Assembly (NCBI GenBank): GCA_001548435.1
Contig: AP017308.1
Location: forward strand, 4,721,030 to 4,785,029
DNA: 64,000 nucleotides
Reading direction: 5' to 3'
Source: Leptolyngbya sp. NIES-3755
GTDB taxonomy: Bacteria; Cyanobacteriota; Cyanobacteriia; Leptolyngbyales; Leptolyngbyaceae
The position numbers and the translations under genes are program-made. Below the pieces are notes generated by a model. It ran no database searches. It was given only the letters and a program-made list of their open reading frames with translations, and was not told where the DNA came from. Positions 47,322 to 56,330 of this stretch are shown in pieces. Each line of letters starts with the position of its first letter. Within the stretch, counting starts at the first letter, position 1.

Positions 47322-47519
47322 ATGAGCCAACAAACGAGACAGGTCATTTTATACAAGGATGAAGATGGCGTTTGGATTGTAGAGTGTCCCAGTTTGAAGG
47401 GCTGCAATAGTCAAGGAGGAACCAAAGAAGAAGCTTTGTCAAATATTAAAGCAGCGATCGCGGGCTATGTTGCTGATCTGGAAGAGGACGGTCTGCCTAT
47501 CCCAGATGGTACTTACTAA
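47322..47519 (+). CDS. HicB-like antitoxin-type protein, orphan
   Basis: 65 residues. The sequence runs VILYKDEDGVWIVECPSLKGCNSQGGTKEEAL and then AIAGYVADLEEDG, the partial RNase-H-like fold of the HicB family. Full HicB antitoxins often add a C-terminal DNA-binding domain and are paired with HicA; no HicA-like ORF is adjacent (Uma2 lies upstream, a convergent gene downstream). Short orphan HicB proteins are common in cyanobacteria and their role is unclear. Confidence 0.8.
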   Translation: MSQQTRQVILYKDEDGVWIVECPSLKGCNSQGGTKEEALSNIKAAIAGYVADLEEDGLPIPDGTY

Positions 47520-47526
47520 CAAACCT

Positions 47527-48126
47527 TTAAGTTGTAAACACAACTTCGTGAAGAGTCCTCTGATATTCGTTGTCTGCCAAGTCGAGCATTTCTCCAAAAA
47601 CCGGTGAGAACGGGCGATTTCCATCCATTGCAGCGTAATCTTCGAGCGATCGCCAATGTCCAAAATTAATACATCTCTGACCGTCTAAACTCCGATGTGC
47701 GTGAGTTGAGATTAGTCCGGGTTGTCCTGAAACCATTTGCAGGGCTTGAGTGAATAGCTCTAAAAATCGCGCTTGATTCTCTGGTTGCTTCATCTTGAAA
47801 ATGCCGAAATTGATCAAGCCCTCCATGCCAACTGATAGCTTCAATTCACTCGGATCAGGTTCAGCTCCAAAGATATCAAACAAGTGAATATCTGCGGATT
47901 CAAAGTTCGTTGCAACGTATGAAGCTTCGTCTGCCCATTGAATATAGCTTGTCGCTCTAAGTCCGTCTCGACTGCGAAACACTGTGCCAGCAATAAATCC
48001 AAGCTGCTTTCTAAACTGCATAATGTTTTGGATGAGTCGATCGACGATCGCGCTTTGATTGTCCGAATCAGTGGGTACGATCGCGAATTCAGCCAAAAGT
48101 CCGTTTGCTTTGTTAACGGTCGGCAT
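47527..48126 (-). CDS. Protein with two antibiotic-biosynthesis-monooxygenase-like (dimeric alpha/beta barrel) domains
   Basis: 199 residues, two copies of a ferredoxin-like ABM pattern: one about 10-95 (LLAEFAIVPTDSDNQ, then GFIAGTVFRSRDGLRATSYIQW) and one about 105-190 (FGIFKMKQPENQARFLELF, then GLISTHAHRSLDGQRCINFGHW). In both, a strand and a Trp close the unit. Proteins of this type catalyse small oxidations or serve as haem-free oxygenases, but many have no known reaction. It lies 7 bp from the HicB gene (convergent) and 25 bp downstream of the helicase gene. Confidence 0.7.
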   Translation of the reverse strand: MPTVNKANGLLAEFAIVPTDSDNQSAIVDRLIQNIMQFRKQLGFIAGTVFRSRDGLRATSYIQWADEASYVATNFESADIHLFDIFGAEPDPSELKLSVGMEGLINFGIFKMKQPENQARFLELFTQALQMVSGQPGLISTHAHRSLDGQRCINFGHWRSLEDYAAMDGNRPFSPVFGEMLDLADNEYQRTLHEVVFTT

Positions 48127-48151
48127 CGTAATCTCCAGAGAATAAGAACTT

Positions 48152-50431
48152 CTAAAACTCTACGTCATCTTCATCTATTTCGCCAATCACAGAAAGTGGA
48201 AACTGCTCCTTTAAAGCGGGGATCACAGGACAGGGTTTACGATCGTCTAGATTTTCCGGTTTGTTCCAACTAAACGGAGCTTGTTTTGCAGCCGACATCC
48301 ACAACAATCGTTTTGCTCGTGTCATTGCAACGTAGAGCAATCGAAACTCTTCAGCGGTTTTCAAGTATCCTGCTCGTTCCCAAGCTTCTTCGGTGTTGGG
48401 GATTGGTTCTTGATGCACGATCGATCGAATCTGTGCTCGTGCAACTTCGGATAGAGTGAAGTCGCCTAAAAACTGCATTGCAGGCGGAATATAGAGCGAA
48501 CCAGGAATCATGTTCTCGTGCAGGAATGGAATAAATACATAATCCCAATCAAGCCCTTTAGCTTTGTGCATGGTGATGACTGTGATTTGACTGGGGCGAA
48601 CATATCGATCGTCATCTTCCGCCTCGACAGGTTCAAATCGCTCTGAACTAACAATGTCGTTTAGTACTTCTAACATTGCGGTGAGCGAATTCTCTCTGGT
48701 TTGCTGCATGATTCGTTCTGCAAGCTTGTCGGCAGTTGCAAGCTCGGTTTGCTCATAGTTCAAGGTATAAGCTAGAAACGAGATTAATTGATAAAGGGGT
48801 AGCTCTAATCTAGCTCTCAGTAAGCTAGTACAAAAACGGCTTGCTTGTTGAACTTGTGGGTCTTGAGGGGGATCAAGTGGAGCAGGATAAAGGAACTGTT
48901 CTGGGAAAGTAATCAGCGCATTCAGATCTTGATTGGGAATGATACGTCGATCGACAAATACAGACAATGCAGCTTTCAAATTATCCGGGGAATGGGGTCG
49001 ATCGAGGAATTGCAGCAATGAAAGCATCTCGGCTGGGATGTGTGATTGTCGATCGCGCATTCCCACTTCAAACACAGAGAGCTTTTCATCAAACCAGCGT
49101 GATAGTTCTCGTGCTACGAATCGTCCTTGATCATTGGTACGAACTAACACAGCAGCGGATCGATCTGGATAGGTACTGAAAAGTGCGATCGCTCTTTTGC
49201 CAATCCATTCCACAGTTTGATGCACATCTTCAGGGGTATGAATCTCAAAACCTAATCCTTCAGGACTCGGATTCGCATCCGCTTGTGGATCGTTGGCTGA
49301 AACGGGACGAATCATTTGCGATCGAAATGGTGCAGTTTCTTCTTTACCGTAAGTTCGATTCACCCAAGTCAGAACATAGTTTGCAGCTTCGAGAATGATC
49401 CGACTACTGCGCCCTGCTTGGTTCATTTCGGCTAAACGATCCTCGATCGAGCAAGTTTGGCAAAACTCCCGAAAGAACACCGGATCAGCGGGTGTGAATG
49501 TGGAGTTGATCGCCTGATTCGGATCGCCAACTCGGACTAAGTTTTGATGGTTCGATTGTTCTGGATCAGCCGCTAATAGTTCTAATAACTTCGTTTGAAG
49601 TGGACTAGAATCTTGTGCTTCATCTTCAAACACAGCAAAGACTTGAGATTGCCATCGAGCGCGAATCGTTGGATGCTCTAACACTCGTAGCGCACCTAAA
49701 ACCATTTCATCGTAATCAATAAAATTTCGGTTCTGGAGTTGCAGTTGATATTGTTCATAGAGACCTGCTGCGATCGACAAAATCGAATACTCATCCGATG
49801 AAATCTGATTGCGTAGATCATCCGGTAGCAATCCCGAACTTTTTGCCTCTCGAATGACTGTTTCTGCTAATGCTGGCAAAACTTCAGTTCTCAAAACGGC
49901 TTGTCTTCGTAATCGTTCCGTTTCTTCTCCGTCGAACTGTTGCCCTTCTAATAAGCGTTGATAGAGTTGCGGATTCAACCCCAACCATTGTTCGACGCTA
50001 GTTCGGATCAATCGACTTCCTTGAGTGGGCGTGATCAGAATTGAATCTGGATTAAAGCCCGATCGCTCTGGGGCACTACGAGCGATCGACCAAGCTAATC
50101 CATGCAAGGTATGAACGACAAAACCACCTTGCGGTAAGCTCAGTTTTTTCAAATATTCGCGAATTTTGGATTTAATATTTGCGGCTGCCGATCGTGTAAA
50201 AGTGACAACCACTAATTGGCGGCGGCTGTGGAGTTGGTAACGTGCGATCGCAACGGCGGCGGCGACTGCCATCCCGGTCGATTTCCCTGCTCCCGGAACG
50301 GCGGACACTGCCAATCGCCCTTCTTGCCAATCTGCAATCTCTCGCTGCCCCGGTCGCAACGTACTTCGCAGCGATTGAAGCAGCTTTTCGCGGAGTTCTA
50401 ACACATTGGAAACAACAGGATCGGCAGTCAT
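48152..50431 (-). CDS. UvrD/Rep-family ATP-dependent DNA helicase
   Basis: 759 residues. Superfamily I motifs: Walker A VSAVPGAGKST (motif I), VTFTRSAAANIKSKI (Ia), FEDEAQDSSPLQ (motif II), RVGDPNQAINSTF (III), VITMHKAKGLDWDYVF (V) and LLYVAMTRAKRLLWM (VI). The enzyme unwinds DNA 3'-5' in repair or restart. It is a little longer than UvrD/PcrA of many bacteria and is one of several helicases of this family seen in cyanobacteria. The gene is divergent from the DUF1824 gene, 73 bp apart. Confidence 0.9.
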   Translation of the reverse strand: MTADPVVSNVLELREKLLQSLRSTLRPGQREIADWQEGRLAVSAVPGAGKSTGMAVAAAVAIARYQLHSRRQLVVVTFTRSAAANIKSKIREYLKKLSLPQGGFVVHTLHGLAWSIARSAPERSGFNPDSILITPTQGSRLIRTSVEQWLGLNPQLYQRLLEGQQFDGEETERLRRQAVLRTEVLPALAETVIREAKSSGLLPDDLRNQISSDEYSILSIAAGLYEQYQLQLQNRNFIDYDEMVLGALRVLEHPTIRARWQSQVFAVFEDEAQDSSPLQTKLLELLAADPEQSNHQNLVRVGDPNQAINSTFTPADPVFFREFCQTCSIEDRLAEMNQAGRSSRIILEAANYVLTWVNRTYGKEETAPFRSQMIRPVSANDPQADANPSPEGLGFEIHTPEDVHQTVEWIGKRAIALFSTYPDRSAAVLVRTNDQGRFVARELSRWFDEKLSVFEVGMRDRQSHIPAEMLSLLQFLDRPHSPDNLKAALSVFVDRRIIPNQDLNALITFPEQFLYPAPLDPPQDPQVQQASRFCTSLLRARLELPLYQLISFLAYTLNYEQTELATADKLAERIMQQTRENSLTAMLEVLNDIVSSERFEPVEAEDDDRYVRPSQITVITMHKAKGLDWDYVFIPFLHENMIPGSLYIPPAMQFLGDFTLSEVARAQIRSIVHQEPIPNTEEAWERAGYLKTAEEFRLLYVAMTRAKRLLWMSAAKQAPFSWNKPENLDDRKPCPVIPALKEQFPLSVIGEIDEDDVEF

Positions 50432-50504
50432 AGGATAAATAGAAAACTTGTACTACTACTTTAAGCGGTAAACTGATTCGATCGTAGACTTCAAACCAAA
50501 ATTC

Positions 50505-50891
50505 ATGACGCGATCGGAAGCTGAAACTATTTTGCGGCAATTTATCTGTACCGAACGATCTTCTGAACCGCTGAATTATGCGGCGATTCGAGAAGCGGTT
50601 CTAATCGTTGCGGATTTGTCGGATTATCAAATTTTGGGAATCTGTGCAGAAACCGCAGAAGAAGGATTGAAAGCACTTTCGAGCTATGGGAGCGCGTTGA
50701 AATATGAAGTTCCAGAAACTCGATCGATTCCTGGAACCATCTATATCAAATTCAACCCGCTGACAGGTGGATCGTACATGAAACCCTACACTGGGGAGCA
50801 TCGTGGCGTTTTAGTGTCCTGTCAATCTGCCTTTGATGATGGCGTAAATGAAACCTTTGGACATTTGCCGATCGATCTATTCGACCAATAA
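50505..50891 (+). CDS. DUF1824 family protein
   Basis: 128 residues. The sequence matches the small cyanobacterial DUF1824 fold in length and pattern: helical N-terminal half with LRQFICTERSSE, then the beta-rich YIKFNPLTGGSY and GEHRGVLVSCQS. No biochemical function is known. It ends in a terminator at 50895. No signal peptide or membrane segment. Confidence 0.75.
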   Translation: MTRSEAETILRQFICTERSSEPLNYAAIREAVLIVADLSDYQILGICAETAEEGLKALSSYGSALKYEVPETRSIPGTIYIKFNPLTGGSYMKPYTGEHRGVLVSCQSAFDDGVNETFGHLPIDLFDQ

Positions 50892-50894
50892 TAA

Positions 50895-50929
50895 ACCCAG
50901 ACCGGAGACCGACCTGGGCTTTGGTTTTT
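50895..50929 (+). terminator. Terminator after the DUF1824 gene
   Basis: CCCAG (50896-50900) pairs with CTGGG (50914-50918); CGG and CCG add an inner stem. The run CTTTGGTTTTT follows. It starts four bases after the stop codon. Confidence 0.7.
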
Positions 50930-51167
50930 ATGTACCAGCCTTAATAAACTTCGGCTGACGTTTTTGGTAACTTGGAATACCTTTCTTTATTGACTTCATC
51001 CTACAAGACACATCTCAAGTCTGGTGGAAAACCACATTCTTCTTTAACAATTGATACTTTGCTTAACGAAATGGCTTTGCCTGCAATTGCCAAAGCAATC
51101 TAGATTGGATAAGCTGACGTGAAATAGGGTGTTTGTCGATCGCAAATCTTTCACCTAGTACTTTTCT

Positions 51168-51926
51168 ATGCAAGCTTTTTCTAACTTCAAGACCCGTTTG
51201 ACCCGGAGTATTGCGATCGCAATGGTTGGAGTTCTAATCCCAACTGTTGCTCGAAGCGATTGGTATCCAAATTTTGCGCCCTCAAATATGCAGGTGATTA
51301 CTAATTCCGCGATTAACGGTGCTGTGCTGCAAAATATCGTTCGTCGGAATGCTGCAACTCGCTCTAATACGACGCGATCGAGCCAAAATCAATCGACTAA
51401 AGGGACGACCAATCTGAGCTTTCGACCCAATTCAGCCATCTCGCGCCAGGTTCAGAGATCGATCGTCGAATCTGTCAGGCAGCAAGTTCCATCAGAAGCG
51501 GATAAATTTGCTTCTATCCTGGCATCCGGTCAGCCGATGAGCGTCTATTCCAACGTTGTGGCTAAGTATGGATTGAGAGTGGACAACGTTGCAGATGCAA
51601 TGACGGCTTTCATGGTGACAAACTGGTTGATTGTGAATAATGTGCGGACTGATCCTTCACGGGCATCAGTGCAAGCGGTACGATCGCAAATTGTGCCCGT
51701 TGTTCTAAACAATCCTCAATTTCGCTCAGAGCAAACCCGTCAATTGGTTGCAGAAAGCCTCATTTATCAAACAATCTTTTTGAATGCCAATTATGAGCGG
51801 GCATCGAATAACCCGGCACAGATGCAGCAATTTGTACAGACGACGCATCGATCGATGACAGCCGGATTCGGCTTAGATTTCCGCAGGATTGATTTGACAG
51901 ATGCAGGGTTTCGCCCGCGAAGTTAG
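51168..51926 (+). CDS. Exported protein of the DUF6683 type, function unknown
   Basis: 252 residues. An N-terminal signal peptide (about 1-31) ends near VARSD. Next comes a Ser/Thr/Asn-rich spacer (about 55-85), then a helical domain up to residue 245 containing AMTAFMVTNWLIVNN and SLIYQTIFLNANYE. The pattern fits DUF6683, a family of small exported proteins of unknown role. Its stop overlaps by four bases that of the convergent binding-protein gene. Confidence 0.6.
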   Translation: MQAFSNFKTRLTRSIAIAMVGVLIPTVARSDWYPNFAPSNMQVITNSAINGAVLQNIVRRNAATRSNTTRSSQNQSTKGTTNLSFRPNSAISRQVQRSIVESVRQQVPSEADKFASILASGQPMSVYSNVVAKYGLRVDNVADAMTAFMVTNWLIVNNVRTDPSRASVQAVRSQIVPVVLNNPQFRSEQTRQLVAESLIYQTIFLNANYERASNNPAQMQQFVQTTHRSMTAGFGLDFRRIDLTDAGFRPRS

Positions 51927-53287
51927 TTGAAGATCAAGTCAAGTCGCTGTTGTGACGCTTTCAAGGCTTCTTCTGGAGTAGCGCGATCGAGTAATACCGA
52001 TTCGATCGCTCTTCCCAAATTATCCGAAATTCGGTTATAGCCAGGGAAAATCGGACGCGATCGACCAAATTGCGCTTGATTTAGGAAGATATCGATCGCA
52101 GGTTCTTTCGATCGAAATTCCTTGTAAGCCTGACCTTCTCGCGATTTTAAGTTCGTTGGCAGATAACCAGTTCCGATCGCCCATTCGGTCTGAAATTCCT
52201 CACTCATGACAAATTCCGCGAACTTGAGTGCAGCTTGTTCTCGATCTGGAGTCGATTTGAAAAAGAAAAGATTCTCGCCCCCGATCACCGTTCCCGCTTG
52301 TGTTCCTCTTGGAATGGGCAACACACCAAAATCGACTTTGGTTGCTTGCAATTGTCCGAGTGTCCAAGGTCCTGATAGTTGCATCGCCACTTTGCCCGCG
52401 AGAAATCCATCCAATTCATAGCCGCGTTCGGGCTGAGACAGAATTGCAGAACCGTCTTGCATTAAATCGCGCCAGAACTGTAAAGCCGCGATCGCGCCCG
52501 AATTTGCAATGTTCAAATCAGCGGGAGTGGCTTCTGGGTCGCCGATTTGGATTGATCCAACGTTTCCATATTTTTGCTTGATTTCTTTGATAGCGGCTTC
52601 CCGAATTGCCTCAGCGTTTGGAATACTCGTCAATTCTCCACCTGCGCTAAACATAAACGGGAGCCAGGTAAACACTGTCCATTCACCTTTACCTAATGGT
52701 AAGAGCATTCCAACTCGATCGGCTTTTCCATCTCCATTCGTATCGCGGGTGAGTTGTTTGGCGACTGATCGAAACTCTGTCCAAGTCTTTGGTAGCTCTT
52801 TGATGCCTGCTTCTTTGAATAGACTGGGACGATAATAGATGCCGACATTGTTTGTGCTAAATGGAACTGACCAGATTTTCCCGTCGTACTTTGTCGTATT
52901 GGCGAGGGTTGGATCGAGTTCCGATTTAACAGGCGGATTGAATTCATCGAGCGATCGTAAAGCATCTAATTCCACCAGTTGCCCAGTAATCGTCGGCGCA
53001 AACCACAACATATCGGGTGCAGCATTTCCAACCACTGCCGCGAGAATTTTCGGCATTTGCTGATCGCCTTGACCGACATAGAGCGATTCGACCTGGATGT
53101 TGGGATTTTTTTGATTAAATCGATCGACAAGTTTCTGCAAGACATCCCGACTCGGGGGCGGGTTCACCCCTTGCCACAGAGTCAGCCGAATCACGTTCGA
53201 GGATTGAGCGGGCTGACAGCCGAACAAGATCAGACAGAACGCGATCGTAAAAACAAATTTCAGCAAATGGGCAAACCGCAGCGACAT
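51923..53287 (-). CDS. ABC-type sugar solute-binding lipoprotein (first of two)
   Basis: 454 residues. A lipobox ends at Cys24 (LFGC). The mature part is a family-1 extracellular binding protein: LTLWQGVNPPPS, then the DMLWFAPTITGQLVELDA loop, KIWSVPFSTNNVGIYYR and SGPWTLGQLQAT. Such proteins deliver sugars or sugar alcohols to ABC importers. The gene points away from the second binding-protein gene with 37 bp between their starts, and it has no permease on its own strand. It probably shares the permeases at 54563 and 55450. Confidence 0.85.
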   Translation of the reverse strand: MSLRFAHLLKFVFTIAFCLILFGCQPAQSSNVIRLTLWQGVNPPPSRDVLQKLVDRFNQKNPNIQVESLYVGQGDQQMPKILAAVVGNAAPDMLWFAPTITGQLVELDALRSLDEFNPPVKSELDPTLANTTKYDGKIWSVPFSTNNVGIYYRPSLFKEAGIKELPKTWTEFRSVAKQLTRDTNGDGKADRVGMLLPLGKGEWTVFTWLPFMFSAGGELTSIPNAEAIREAAIKEIKQKYGNVGSIQIGDPEATPADLNIANSGAIAALQFWRDLMQDGSAILSQPERGYELDGFLAGKVAMQLSGPWTLGQLQATKVDFGVLPIPRGTQAGTVIGGENLFFFKSTPDREQAALKFAEFVMSEEFQTEWAIGTGYLPTNLKSREGQAYKEFRSKEPAIDIFLNQAQFGRSRPIFPGYNRISDNLGRAIESVLLDRATPEEALKASQQRLDLIFN

Positions 53288-53324
53288 GATTAGGATGAAA
53301 GAATTATGAATCTCTGATTAGTGT

Positions 53325-54566
53325 ATGAGAAAGTTGATTCCAAGTTCGATCGCGATCGCGTTACTTTGCTTCACAGTCGGTTGTCGATCGAACAATACCA
53401 ATCAAGTTGAAATTACGCTTAGCGGTTGGCAAAGTAGCCCGAATGAGGGGAGATTACTTGATCAAGTCATTCGAGAATTTGAGGCAAAAAATCCAACGAT
53501 TAAAGTAAAACGAGAAGTGATCAATAGCCAATATATGGATGTGATCAGAACTCGTTTGATCGGAGAAGTTGCTCCTGATGTGTTTTATTTAGAAGCCTTT
53601 GAAGCGCCATCTTTAATCAAATACGGTGTGTTAGAACCGCTGAATTCTTATATAAAACCGGACTTCAAACTGAATGATTTTGAACCGAATTTATTGAACG
53701 CATTTAAGCGAGATGGAAATGTTTATGGGATTCCAAAAGACTTCTCAACGCTGGCATTATTCTACAATTCAACTGCTTTGAAAAATGCTGGAATCACTCA
53801 ACCACCGAGAACATGGGACGAGATGAGAGCCGCCGCGAAGAAATTAACAGTTCAAAAGAACGATCAAGTCGAACGGTATGGAATGGGCGTTGTTGCAGAA
53901 TTGCCCCGACAAACATTCATGATCAAAGCGTTTGGGGGACAGCTTGTAGACCAGAATAATTTTGCTGCATTTGCTAGTCCACAAGGGCTTGAAGGCTTGC
54001 AGCTTGTGGTTGATCAATATCGGCGCGATCGTACTGCGGCTCAAGCATCCGATGTCGGGGCGAACTCGAACAGTGAAGCCTTTGGACAGGGACGAGTCGC
54101 GATGACGCTGGATGGCGCTTGGGCGATTCCTTATCTCAAAGAAACGTTTCCGAAACTGAATTTTCAAGTTGCAGAAGTTCCGAAGATTAACGATCGACAA
54201 GGCACGATGCTGTACACGGTTGCGTATGTGATGAATCGGCAATCGAAACAAAAAGAGGCAGCCTGGAAATTGATTCAATTCCTAACCGATGAAGCGGGAA
54301 TGAAAACCTGGGCAAAGCAAGGCGTGGCACTACCCTCCCGTCGATCAGTGCTGGCAGAAATGAACTACGATCGCAATCCGATTTATTCGCCATTTGTATC
54401 AGGGGCGAAGTATGGAACGATTTGGCAAGCAGGTGAAACTTTACCGACGATCGTGACGAGTTTTGACAATCAATTTGTCAGTGCATTACTCGGACAGCAA
54501 CCATTACCCGATGCAATGAAACGCGCTCAAGAAACTGCAAATCGAGAAATTTATCTATCGCAATGA
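53325..54566 (+). CDS. ABC-type sugar solute-binding lipoprotein (second of two)
   Basis: 413 residues. A short signal peptide ends at Cys20 (FTVGC). The family-1 fold is shown by ITLSGWQSSPNEG, DVFYLEAFEAPSL, VYGIPKDFSTLALFYN and MTLDGAWAIPYL. It is clearly related to, but divergent from, the lipoprotein on the other strand. The gene is followed by two permease genes with four- and one-base overlaps, the usual order of a CUT1 carbohydrate importer. The ATPase gene is not in this window. Confidence 0.88.
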   Translation: MRKLIPSSIAIALLCFTVGCRSNNTNQVEITLSGWQSSPNEGRLLDQVIREFEAKNPTIKVKREVINSQYMDVIRTRLIGEVAPDVFYLEAFEAPSLIKYGVLEPLNSYIKPDFKLNDFEPNLLNAFKRDGNVYGIPKDFSTLALFYNSTALKNAGITQPPRTWDEMRAAAKKLTVQKNDQVERYGMGVVAELPRQTFMIKAFGGQLVDQNNFAAFASPQGLEGLQLVVDQYRRDRTAAQASDVGANSNSEAFGQGRVAMTLDGAWAIPYLKETFPKLNFQVAEVPKINDRQGTMLYTVAYVMNRQSKQKEAAWKLIQFLTDEAGMKTWAKQGVALPSRRSVLAEMNYDRNPIYSPFVSGAKYGTIWQAGETLPTIVTSFDNQFVSALLGQQPLPDAMKRAQETANREIYLSQ

Positions 54567-55450
54567 TATTAAAACAAAAACTCAGAGATACCTTGTCCGG
54601 TTATGGCTTTATGACCCCAGCTATTATTATTCTGGGTGTCTTTCTTGCAGTCCCTGTGATTTATGCGATCGTACTTTCCTTTTATCGTGTTCAACTCCTT
54701 GGAGAAGTCGATTTTCGCTTTGCTGGATTGAGAAACTTTATCCGAATTCAAGACGATGAACGAGTTTGGATCGCACTCAGTAATACGATTCAATATGTTT
54801 TGATTGTGGTTCCATGTCAAACGATTCTTGCGTTGATTTTGGCACTGTTATTAAATGCTAAGATTCGGGGTCGAAGTTGGTTTCGAGTGGCATTCTTTTT
54901 GCCGACTGTTACATCTTCTGCGGTGTTAACCTTGATCTTTATGTGGATCTACAACTCGAATGGATTACTCAATAATTTCCTTCGTTTTGTGCGTCTTCCT
55001 ACTTACAATTGGTTGGGCGATCCAGAGGTGGCACTAAAGGGAATTATGCTGATGAATATTTGGGCGACTGCGCCTTTATTTATGGTGATTTATTTAGCAG
55101 CATTGCAAGATATTCCAGAGAGTTTGTATGAAGCCGCTTCGATCGATGGGGCAACCACTTGGGAGAAGTTCTGGTGTATTACACTCCCGTTTTTGAAGCC
55201 TGTTACTTTCTTCGTAATCACAATTGGGATTATTGGCACGTTCCAATTGTTTGACCAGTCCTATATTTTCTCGAATGGATCAGGTGGACCGGATAATTCA
55301 ACTTTAACGATCGTACTTCTCATTTATCAATATGCGTTCAATCGATTAGACATGGGGTATGCACTCGCACTTACCTTAATTCTTGCACTCACGATTATGA
55401 TCGCGACTTTGATTCAACGGTATTTTTTCAAGGAAGAGAGTTTAGATTAA
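54563..55450 (+). CDS. Sugar ABC transporter permease, MalF/UgpA type
   Basis: 295 residues with six transmembrane helices. The cytoplasmic EAA loop is LYEAASIDGATTWEKFWCITLP near residue 195, the contact site for the ATPase. It starts on the ATGA overlap with the binding-protein stop, so the two are coupled. With the next gene it forms the membrane pore of an importer of the CUT1 (sugar) type. Substrate unknown; osmolytes such as glucosylglycerol are common in cyanobacteria but this is a guess. Confidence 0.9.
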   Translation: MILKQKLRDTLSGYGFMTPAIIILGVFLAVPVIYAIVLSFYRVQLLGEVDFRFAGLRNFIRIQDDERVWIALSNTIQYVLIVVPCQTILALILALLLNAKIRGRSWFRVAFFLPTVTSSAVLTLIFMWIYNSNGLLNNFLRFVRLPTYNWLGDPEVALKGIMLMNIWATAPLFMVIYLAALQDIPESLYEAASIDGATTWEKFWCITLPFLKPVTFFVITIGIIGTFQLFDQSYIFSNGSGGPDNSTLTIVLLIYQYAFNRLDMGYALALTLILALTIMIATLIQRYFFKEESLD

Positions 55451-56286
55451 TGCTAAAAGTACAGAGTTTTCGCTGGTGGATTTGGTTGATGTATGGCGGA
55501 CTGATTCTTTATGCGATCGTCACTTTTATACCCTTTCTCTGGGCGCTTTCTGCCTCCTTCAAGCCGCTTTCAGAAATTTCAGCAGGTGGAACAAATTTTA
55601 TTCCCCAGGAATTCACACTTGAAAACTATAGGCAGATTTTTTTACAAGAACCGCTGTTTGGAAGATGGCTATTTAATAGTGCGATCGTTGCAATTTTCGT
55701 CACGCTTTTCAATCTCTTATTCAACTCAATGGCAGGATACGCACTCGCCAGAATTCGCTTTCCTGGAAACGGTTTATTGTTCTTCTTAATTCTGGCAGTT
55801 TTAGTAGTTCCTGCTCAAATTACATTACTGCCTAGATTTCTCATTCTCAAATCATTAGGTTGGCTCAATTCTTATCAAGGATTAATTGTTCCAACAATGG
55901 TGAATGCTACTTTTATTTTCATGATGCGGCAATTCTTTATCAACTTCCCAAAAGAGCTAGAAGAAGCTGCACAACTCGACGGATTGAATCGATTTGAGAC
56001 CTTTTTTCAGATTGTTTTACCGTTAGCAAAACCCGCTCTCGCAGCGCAAACAATTTTTATCTTCATGAGTTCATGGAACGAATTTTTATTGCCGCTTGTT
56101 GTCATGTCCAATCCTGAAATGTTCACCTTACCGATCGGCTTAAATGCGTTCAAAGGTCAATATGTAACTTTCTGGAATTACATCATGGCAGCTTCGATGG
56201 TGTTTACCCTTCCTGCGCTTGTGATCTACGCCTTTTTCAATCGTTATTTCATTCAGGGAGTCACCTTTACAGGAGGCAAATCTTAG
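55450..56286 (+). CDS. Sugar ABC transporter permease, MalG/UgpE type
   Basis: 278 residues, six helices. EAA loop: LEEAAQLDGLNRFETFFQIV near residue 178. Overlaps the first permease's stop by one base. A small perfect hairpin (TAGGAT/ATCCTA) sits at 56284-56301 across the stop, too short to be a sure terminator. The next gene, yebC, is only 44 bp on. Confidence 0.9.
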   Translation: MLKVQSFRWWIWLMYGGLILYAIVTFIPFLWALSASFKPLSEISAGGTNFIPQEFTLENYRQIFLQEPLFGRWLFNSAIVAIFVTLFNLLFNSMAGYALARIRFPGNGLLFFLILAVLVVPAQITLLPRFLILKSLGWLNSYQGLIVPTMVNATFIFMMRQFFINFPKELEEAAQLDGLNRFETFFQIVLPLAKPALAAQTIFIFMSSWNEFLLPLVVMSNPEMFTLPIGLNAFKGQYVTFWNYIMAASMVFTLPALVIYAFFNRYFIQGVTFTGGKS

Positions 56287-56330
56287 GATTTTGCTATCCT
56301 ATAAAACGCACTCGTTACGACTTGTAGGGT

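Noticed and set aside
47322-47519. HicAB toxin-antitoxin pair
   Set aside because: Only a HicB-like ORF is present; no short HicA-like ORF precedes or follows it.
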